This document shows positions 58,457-64,000 of a DNA stretch of 64,000 nucleotides, piece after piece. Source of the stretch: Paraeggerthella hominis (GTDB taxonomy: Bacteria > Actinomycetota > Coriobacteriia > Coriobacteriales > Eggerthellaceae); the NCBI RefSeq assembly GCF_021044775.1, contig NZ_JAJNOQ010000005.1:1-64000 (forward strand), given 5' to 3'. The position numbers and the translations under genes are program-made. How positions within the stretch are numbered: position 1 is the stretch's first letter; the number at the start of each line of letters is the position of its first letter. Under the pieces are notes generated by a model. It was not told the DNA's origin. It worked only from the letters and a program-made list of their open reading frames with translations, and ran no database searches.

Positions 58457-60208
58457 ATGGGAAAACGCCTGCTCGCTATGGTCACAGCACTGGTTCTGGC
58501 CTGCTCGCTCGTTCCGAGCGTCGCATTTGCTGACGAAGGGGGCGGAACGCCCATTCCCGTCACGATCCAGATCGGCGAGAACGGTGCGCCAGTGGACACA
58601 TCGGGCACCGGATGGACATACGAGAGCAACAAGCTCATCCTCCAAGCGGGATACGCGTTCACGCTCACGGGCCGCGCGTTCGACGCTTCCGGCGAAAACC
58701 GCGTCCGGAACAGCGGCGTCATCGTGGACGGTATCTTCGCCAACGGATCGAAGGGAAGCGGCTTCGCCGTGCGCAACGAAACGGGCGGCGTCATCCAGGG
58801 CGGCACGTTCAACGCGCGCGTCGGCAACGCCGGTACCATCCAAGGCGGCACGTTCGGCAGCAATCCGAACGACCCCAACGGCCCCTACGTGAGCACCTCC
58901 GGCGGCACCATCACGGGCGGAGAGTTCAACTGCCTGGTGATGGGATTCCGCAGCGGTTCTATCGAGGGAGGCACGTTCAACGGCGAGGTGCACAACGGCA
59001 ACAACAAGAACCCCGGCGGCACCATCTCGGGCGGAGAGTTCAACGCGCTCGTAGACAACTACGGCACCATCGAGAACGGCACGTTCGAGGAAAGAGTCGA
59101 CAATCACGGAACCATCGCAGGAGGCGCGTTCGCCGACATCACCAGGACAAAACCGTTTTGCTATACCGTGAATAACTACGGGTCCATCAAGAGTGGTGCG
59201 TTTTCGGTGGACGTCAACAACGACGAAGGCGGATCAATCTCCGGCGGCACGTTCGATGCGGATGCGTCGGAGCACGGCTATAGCAACAGCGTGACCAACT
59301 CCGGAACGATCGGCGGCGGCGAGTTCAACGTCGACGTCAGCAATAGCGGCACCATTGAAGGAGCGGGCACGTTCAACGCCTACGTGCAGAACGGCAACGC
59401 TCGATTCGATGCCGACAAGAATAAATCCTGCATTATCTCAGGAGGCACGTTCAACTCGGAGGAAATGTACAACTTCGGAACTATCGAGGGAGGAGCGTTC
59501 AACGGCTCGCTCTCCAACGATGGAACCATTTCCGGAGGCATGTTCCAGGGGCAGGTGGAGAACGACGAAGGCGTCATCAAAAACGGCCGTGATGCTGCGG
59601 GCGATCCCGTCATCCCCTGCTTCAGCAACCCGGTAACCAACGGAACGGGCGGATCGATCGAGGGCGGCCTCTTCGAACAGGGCATCAACGTTCAAGGCGG
59701 AACGACCACCTCGTGCACCTTCCCCGTAAGCGCAAGCCTGACCGGGCTTTCCCTTGCGGAAACCGGCGCCGAGCAGCTGGTCGCAATGTATCAAAAGGAT
59801 AGCCAGGAGAGCAACCGCTTCACACTCGCAGCCGACACCGGCTACACGCTGCCCGCCTCGGTGAGCGTGCGCCTGGGGAGCGCCGACGGACAAGAACTGA
59901 CCGCAGGCGCGGACTACACCTACGATGCAGCCACCGGCGTCGTAGCTATCAAGAAGAGCGCCGTCACCGGTCCGCTCTACCTTGCGGCAAGCGGCGTTCC
60001 GGTAGTTGTGCCCCCGACGCCCGCGCCCACGAATCCCGAGAACCCGGCAGCTCCCGCCCCGCTGCCCGAACCGCCGTCGAACGCGAAGGCACTGGCATCA
60101 ACCGGCGATAGCCTGCTTCCGTCCATCGTGCTGAGCATCACCCTTATCGCGGGGGCAACGGCGGCATGCGCAGCGGTTCGCCGCAGGAAGCGATCACACC
60201 AGCGCTAA
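58457..60208 (+). CDS. Beta-solenoid repeat surface protein with LxxTGD anchor
   Basis: 583 residues, ATG with AAAGGGG upstream. A signal peptide (LLAMVTALVLACSLVPSVAFA) ends at Ala-Asp. Residues about 95-420 hold some 15-18 degenerate repeats of the type GTIxGGxFNxxVxN, for example GGTISGGEFNALVDNYG and GTIEGGAFNGSLSNDG, a pattern expected to form a right-handed parallel beta-helix. A small beta-sandwich-like region follows, then a Pro-rich linker, ALASTGD, a hydrophobic helix and RRRKR, which is a sortase-type sorting signal with a non-standard LxxTG motif. Probable adhesin or glycan-binding surface protein; the ligand is unknown. Confidence 0.85.
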   Translation: MGKRLLAMVTALVLACSLVPSVAFADEGGGTPIPVTIQIGENGAPVDTSGTGWTYESNKLILQAGYAFTLTGRAFDASGENRVRNSGVIVDGIFANGSKGSGFAVRNETGGVIQGGTFNARVGNAGTIQGGTFGSNPNDPNGPYVSTSGGTITGGEFNCLVMGFRSGSIEGGTFNGEVHNGNNKNPGGTISGGEFNALVDNYGTIENGTFEERVDNHGTIAGGAFADITRTKPFCYTVNNYGSIKSGAFSVDVNNDEGGSISGGTFDADASEHGYSNSVTNSGTIGGGEFNVDVSNSGTIEGAGTFNAYVQNGNARFDADKNKSCIISGGTFNSEEMYNFGTIEGGAFNGSLSNDGTISGGMFQGQVENDEGVIKNGRDAAGDPVIPCFSNPVTNGTGGSIEGGLFEQGINVQGGTTTSCTFPVSASLTGLSLAETGAEQLVAMYQKDSQESNRFTLAADTGYTLPASVSVRLGSADGQELTAGADYTYDAATGVVAIKKSAVTGPLYLAASGVPVVVPPTPAPTNPENPAAPAPLPEPPSNAKALASTGDSLLPSIVLSITLIAGATAACAAVRRRKRSHQR

Positions 60209-60214
60209 CGCTTC

Positions 60215-60257
60215 AAGGCAAGGGGACGGAGCCCGGCTCATTTCGTCCCCTTGCCTT
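60215..60257. terminator. Bidirectional terminator between surface protein and diguanylate cyclase
   Basis: AAGGCAAGGGGACG (60215-60228) pairs perfectly with CGTCCCCTTGCCTT (60244-60257). The stem overlaps the stop codon of the convergent diguanylate cyclase gene. It probably serves both genes. Confidence 0.75.
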
Positions 60258-61686
60258 ACTCCACGGGCATGGGCGGATACTCCATACCGTCCTCGTAACG
60301 AGCCACGCAGTTTTTCCCATGCGCCTTTGCCCAGTACAGCGCGATATCGGCACGGCGATACACCTCTTCGAAAGAGGGGACGTCGAACGCAACAACCTCC
60401 CCCACGCTCAAACCGACTTCCGGCGGAGCACCGCATGCACAGGTAAGATCGCCGAAATATTCGATAAGCGCAGCTGATTTCTCGCTCACGATAGCGGGAT
60501 CGTACACGTCGGCCATGAACACCATGAACTCATCGCCGCCCAATCGGGCAACAACGTCGGATTCGCGAAAAAGCAGCTTCGCAATGCCAACGAGCCCCAC
60601 CAGCACATCGTCGCCGATCAAATGGCCCAAATTGTCGTTAACGGCCTTGAAGCAGTCGACGTCAACCAAAAGGAAGGCGAAAGCGACGTCGGGCTGCTTC
60701 GCTCGGGCCAAATCGGCAAGCCGCGACAGCAGGTACGTCCTATTGCATGCTCCGGTCAACGCGTCGGTCTGAAGCTGCTGCACCAGTTTGACCTCTTCGG
60801 TTACGTCCATGATCTTTCCGACGTGCTTGACAGGACGACCGTCCGACCCCAAAAAGCGTCGACCGACCACGCGCCGATGCGCATACGAATCAGCCTCGAC
60901 GAAAGACCCGTCGCCACCGCAGGGACGCAGCCGGTATTCAAGCGAGTAAGGCCGCTCCTCCCATCCGGGAGCGCCGCCGGGCAGTTCCAGCATACTGCGA
61001 TCAGAACGATATCGTCCCAGATCATCAGGATGCACGAACTCTTCTTCGCGAACGGAACCACCGTACTGCTCAATAACAAGACGATCGCGCACCATGCCCC
61101 GGTCCCGGTCGAAGCAAGCGCTCGCCAAGGTGAGCCTGTCCTCAAGAACGTCGTATTCGAACACGACATCATCGGTCAGCTCGGCCACAATCTTGTATCG
61201 ATCGCGCTCAAGGCTCTCGCGCCGCACCTGTTCCATCGATTGCGCCGACGTTCGATGCAGCCCGATCACCGGCCCCTGAAGTCCGTCGCAAACGGAAATA
61301 TGCACATGCTCGATAAGCCAGGAATTTTCGACCAAAACGAATGCAATCGTAAGCTGGTGCTCTCGCTCGAGAAAAAAGCCGTCCGAATACGCACGATTTC
61401 GGACATTCAAGCGAATACGCGACACCGCAAGAGCATGGTCGCAAGATGCATGCGCCATACGGCACTCGCAAAAGACCAGCCGGGCATCGGCGGCGCGAAC
61501 CAGGCCGCACACCTCTTCGAGCGCACGATGCGCACGCAATTCGCCCGAAGCGGCCGACGTTTCAAAACCGCACATCGAAAAGGAATCCGTCACATAGGCG
61601 TTCGCAGCAGCCTCATCGCACCGCCCAAAGCAGGCATCGATGAAGCTCCTTGCCTTCGTAAGCAAATCAAACGCCTGGTCAGCCAT
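60256..61686 (-). CDS. Diguanylate cyclase with SnoaL-like and PAS domains
   Basis: 476 residues from ATG 61686, with AAGG eight bases upstream; the longer frame would begin inside the poly-C region. Residues 1-140 look like a SnoaL/NTF2-type fold (FDLLTKARSFIDACFGRCDE, and ENSWLIEHVHISV). A PAS-like domain follows (about 160-300, VAELTDDVVFEYDVLEDRLT). The GGDEF domain has DALTGACNRTYL, DVDCFKAVNDNLGH and RLGGDEFMVF, an intact active site. RESD five residues before GGDEF is a complete RxxD inhibitory site. It makes cyclic di-GMP from GTP and should be product-inhibited. No membrane segment is present. Confidence 0.9.
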   Translation of the reverse strand: MADQAFDLLTKARSFIDACFGRCDEAAANAYVTDSFSMCGFETSAASGELRAHRALEEVCGLVRAADARLVFCECRMAHASCDHALAVSRIRLNVRNRAYSDGFFLEREHQLTIAFVLVENSWLIEHVHISVCDGLQGPVIGLHRTSAQSMEQVRRESLERDRYKIVAELTDDVVFEYDVLEDRLTLASACFDRDRGMVRDRLVIEQYGGSVREEEFVHPDDLGRYRSDRSMLELPGGAPGWEERPYSLEYRLRPCGGDGSFVEADSYAHRRVVGRRFLGSDGRPVKHVGKIMDVTEEVKLVQQLQTDALTGACNRTYLLSRLADLARAKQPDVAFAFLLVDVDCFKAVNDNLGHLIGDDVLVGLVGIAKLLFRESDVVARLGGDEFMVFMADVYDPAIVSEKSAALIEYFGDLTCACGAPPEVGLSVGEVVAFDVPSFEEVYRRADIALYWAKAHGKNCVARYEDGMEYPPMPVE

Positions 61687-61825
61687 CGCCCCAACCTTCA
61701 AATCACCAGACCGCAAAGCGCGAACGCGTACGTGTAGCTGGTCTCTCCCCTTGAAATCATAAAGGGTTTCGCGACGAACGGCGAAAGAACCCGAGGCAAT
61801 CCTAGCACAGGGCAAAGAAGGAAAT

Positions 61826-61837
61826 CCCCCCCCCCCC
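61826..61837. repeat. Poly-C tract (12) upstream of diguanylate cyclase
   Basis: Twelve consecutive C, followed by GAAAATTTCC. On the minus strand it is an A/T-rich stretch, then G12, located about 140 bases before the start of the diguanylate cyclase gene and so probably in or near its promoter. Confidence 0.8.
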
Positions 61838-61886
61838 GAAAATTTCCACGAGCAATGCAAAGTTTTAGGAGAGAGGCGAATCCAAC

Positions 61887-61927
61887 AAAAGCGCGCGCAA
61901 CCTTCGCGAGGGCTTGCGCGCGCTTTT
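61887..61927 (-). terminator. Rho-independent terminator of recN
   Basis: AAAAGCGCGCGCAA (61887-61900) pairs with TTGCGCGCGCTTTT (61914-61927), 22 bases after the recN stop. T runs occur on both sides. Confidence 0.85.
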
Positions 61928-61948
61928 CGCTAACACGTCTTTCGAGGG

Positions 61949-63607
61949 CTACCCCTGAACGGCATCGATCATTTCGCGCGCATGGGCAAGCGAGGCGTCC
62001 GTAGCATCGCCCGATAGCATGCGAGCGATCTCAGCCGGCCGATCCTCTGCGGAAAGGCGGCGCAGCTCGGTCTCGGGCATGCCGGATGCGCCGTCGACCT
62101 TCCGAACCACGTAATGAGCATGGCCGCGCACGGCCACCTGGGCAAGATGCGTCACCACGAGCACCTGATGCGTGCGGGCAAGATCGGCCAGCACATCGGC
62201 CAGGGCAACCGCCGTCGACCCGCCCACGCCGGCATCCACCTCGTCGAACACGAGCGTATCAACGTCGTCGGACTCGCCTAGGACCACCTTGATCGCCAAC
62301 ATCACGCGGCTGACCTCGCCGCCAGACGCGATGCGCGCCAGCGGTCGAGCCTGCATGCCGGAACCGGGACGGAACAAAAACTCGACGCTCGACGGCCCCG
62401 CTTTCGTCCAAGCGCTTCGATCGAGCGCCTGAATCGAGCAGACCAGCTGCGCTCCACCCATTTCCAAACGTCCCATGTGCTGCGTCACGGCAGCCGCGAA
62501 GCGAGGGGCGGCGTCGGCGCGAGCGGCATCCAGAGCAGACGCCGCATCGGCAAGCGCCTGCTCGGCGCGATCGACGGCCTGCTGGGCCGCGCGCTCCCGC
62601 TCGGCGGCGTCGTCTACTAAAGATACCAGGTCAGCGGCTTCTTCACGACATGCCAGCACGTCTTCCATACGCGGGCCGTGCGCGCGCAGCAAGCCTTGAA
62701 GCGCAGCCATGCGCTCCTGCTGCTGGGAAAGAACCTCAGGGTCGAACTCCACGCTGTCACGATAATCGCGCGTTTCACGGGCGATGTCCTCCAGAACGTA
62801 TCCCGCCTCCCGCAGGGCGTCGGCGTACTCGCCCAGCTTGCCGTCATGACGGGCAGCGGCATCCAGAGCGCTTACGGCAACGCCGAGCGCGTCGACGGCC
62901 CCGCCTTCGCTCGCCAATGCTCCGTGGGCCGCATTTGCCGCCATTGCCAATGCCTCGGCATGCTCCACTCTTGCCAAATCGGCCGCCAGCTCTTCGTACT
63001 CCCCCTCGCGCGGCGACACCGCGTCGATGCGCTGGAGCACGAACCGCGCTTCATCGAGTTTCGCGGACGTCGATACCCCGGCCTCGCGAACGCGAGCGAG
63101 CTCAGCCGCCGCGGCGTCAGCCTGGGAAAACGCAGCTTCGTACGCGGCAAGCGCGTCCGCCACGGCTTCGCCCGCCCACGCATCGAGCATGCGAACATGG
63201 CTGGCGGGGCGCATGAGCCGTTGATGCTCGTGCTGTCCGCACAGGTCTATCGTGGGCGCAACCACGCGCGCAAGCTCCCCGACGCTGGCCATGCGCCCGT
63301 CGATGCTCACGCGCGACCGGCCGTCCGACGTAACCCGGCGCGAAACCACCAGATCATCGGCAACCGCATCATCTTGGCCATCGCCCAGAGCCGCAATCCC
63401 GAAGAACCGACCCGATACAGCCAGCGCGTCCTCGCCGTCGCGCACGGAATCTTTATCGGCGCGCGCGCCCATGAGCAGCTTCAACGCCGAAAGCAGCGCC
63501 GTTTTGCCCGCGCCCGTCTCGCCCGTGAGCACGGTCAACCCGCGCGCGGGCTCAAGCGCGGCTTCGCGTATCAGCGCAAGGTTCTCAACCTGTATCTCAT
63601 CGATCAT
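61949..63607 (-). CDS. recN: DNA repair protein RecN
   Basis: 552 residues, ATG with AGAGGTG upstream. SMC-like ATPase: MIDEIQVENLALIREA, then GLTVLTGETGAGKTALLSAL (Walker A), IDLCGQHEHQRLM (Q-loop region), two long Ala-rich coiled-coil stretches (about 150-370), and the C-terminal IASGGEVSRVMLAIKVVLGE (signature) plus DTLVFDEVDAGVGGSTA (Walker B) and VLVVTHLAQVAVRG. It acts in recombinational repair of double-strand breaks. The terminator downstream separates it from the diguanylate cyclase gene. Confidence 0.96.
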   Translation of the reverse strand: MIDEIQVENLALIREAALEPARGLTVLTGETGAGKTALLSALKLLMGARADKDSVRDGEDALAVSGRFFGIAALGDGQDDAVADDLVVSRRVTSDGRSRVSIDGRMASVGELARVVAPTIDLCGQHEHQRLMRPASHVRMLDAWAGEAVADALAAYEAAFSQADAAAAELARVREAGVSTSAKLDEARFVLQRIDAVSPREGEYEELAADLARVEHAEALAMAANAAHGALASEGGAVDALGVAVSALDAAARHDGKLGEYADALREAGYVLEDIARETRDYRDSVEFDPEVLSQQQERMAALQGLLRAHGPRMEDVLACREEAADLVSLVDDAAERERAAQQAVDRAEQALADAASALDAARADAAPRFAAAVTQHMGRLEMGGAQLVCSIQALDRSAWTKAGPSSVEFLFRPGSGMQARPLARIASGGEVSRVMLAIKVVLGESDDVDTLVFDEVDAGVGGSTAVALADVLADLARTHQVLVVTHLAQVAVRGHAHYVVRKVDGASGMPETELRRLSAEDRPAEIARMLSGDATDASLAHAREMIDAVQG

Positions 63608-63737
63608 CGCGCACCTCTTGCAGCGTTGGTTCCATTCGGGCTCCCAGTATACCAGCCCTCGTCGCGTCGAAGCCGGATCGCCCAGCGAAGACAGAACCGG
63701 CAAGACAGGGAAGCGAAGTCCCCCTTCGCGCGCTTCC

Positions 63738-64000
63738 TTACAGCGCGAACCGATCGCGCAGCGAAGAGGGCGCGCTCGCCTCCGAGGCGCGCTGCTCGCG
63801 ACGCCATTCCATCAAGTACGCCACGCAATCGGTGCGGTTGCACGAGCGCAAAAGCTCGATCTGACGGTCGAACGAGGCCTCGTCGATGAACCCGGCTTCC
63901 ACCAACGCCTCAACCATGTCGCGATCGCCCTCGCGCGCGACGCGCTCCCACGCCTCCTTCCCGTATCCCCGCAGATGGGAGACGAGAACGACGCGCACAC
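63738..64000 (-). CDS. Uncharacterised protein, C-terminal part (cut by window edge)
   Basis: An open frame of at least 87 codons enters from beyond the window end and stops at 63738. Visible sequence includes SHLRGYGKEAWERVAREGDR, then DMVEALVEAGFIDEASFDRQ and CVAYLMEWRREQRASEA. The helical pattern with AGFIDEASF units looks like repeat-type helical hairpins of ankyrin style, but no family is claimed. A GTG near 63998 could start a short protein, but a longer gene is more likely. Codon use fits the host. Confidence 0.6.
   Translation of the reverse strand, partial: VRVVLVSHLRGYGKEAWERVAREGDRDMVEALVEAGFIDEASFDRQIELLRSCNRTDCVAYLMEWRREQRASEASAPSSLRDRFAL

Noticed and set aside
1..64000. tRNA or rRNA genes
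   Set aside because: No T-arm consensus or rRNA core sequence was noticed on either strand by eye; a tRNAscan-SE run would settle this.

Overview
The window is chromosomal DNA from a high-GC Gram-positive bacterium, most probably class Coriobacteriia, family Eggerthellaceae (Eggerthella-like). This placement is inferred. It rests on the high-GC codon use, the Gram-positive capsule module (LCP, CpsC, CpsD, CpsB), two surface proteins ending in an LxxTGD-type sorting signal, a T-box riboswitch, and the gene order pyrH-frr-uppS-cdsA-dxr-rseP-ispG-proS. No rRNA or tRNA gene was seen.

Layout. (1) 1-558: the 3' end of what looks like a decayed relaxase gene, followed by an unusual run of seven short perfect or near-perfect hairpins. 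(2) 559-19058, all on the minus strand: a roughly 18.5-kb capsule/exopolysaccharide locus. Read in the direction of transcription it encodes an LCP attachment enzyme, CpsC/CpsD/CpsB chain-length and tyrosine-phosphorylation proteins, a LoaP/UpxY-type NusG paralogue, a truncated and then an intact initiating sugar-phosphate transferase, a WecG/TagA transferase, CapE-CapF-CapG (UDP-N-acetyl-L-fucosamine synthesis), two GT4 glycosyltransferases, a Wzy-like polymerase, a pyruvyl transferase, a MenD-like ThDP enzyme, an SDR and a Wzx flippase. Base composition is mosaic: AT-rich at the distal end, GC-rich at the capEFG island and at the proximal end. (3) 19.8-28.4 kb: DEAD-box helicase, XRE/membrane protein, a noncoding stretch with a 50-bp inverted repeat, an ABC1-kinase plus phasin-like pair, an EamA exporter divergent from a LysR regulator, and a HAD phosphatase. 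(4) 28.5-39.1 kb, minus strand: the conserved translation, isoprenoid and phospholipid cluster proS-ispG-rseP-dxr-cdsA-uppS-frr-pyrH. It is interrupted between rseP and dxr by a 2-kb patch with a 16-bp tandem repeat and a DUF4160/DUF2442 pair on the opposite strand. (5) 39.4-47.4 kb: HtrA protease, an operon with an SCP2-like protein, an iron alcohol dehydrogenase and an aldehyde dehydrogenase, a MerR regulator, a C39-like peptidase and endonuclease IV. (6) 47.6-51.1 kb, minus strand: a complete ECF transporter operon behind a T-box whose specifier reads UGG, consistent with tryptophan uptake. (7) 51.3-64 kb: a giant cell-wall subtilase, a TetR regulator divergent from an MFS exporter carrying a CBS pair, a beta-solenoid surface protein, a SnoaL/PAS/GGDEF diguanylate cyclase, recN, and a protein cut by the window edge.

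The capsule locus reads as one working system. An antiterminator gene sits early in the operon, a dead copy of the initiating transferase marks a past exchange event, and the distal hairpin run plus mobilization remnant mark the other edge. Four homopolymeric G:C tracts (11-13 bases), an (AACG)10 tract, and the 50-bp inverted repeat are candidate sites of length variation or inversion. These are hypotheses from sequence only.
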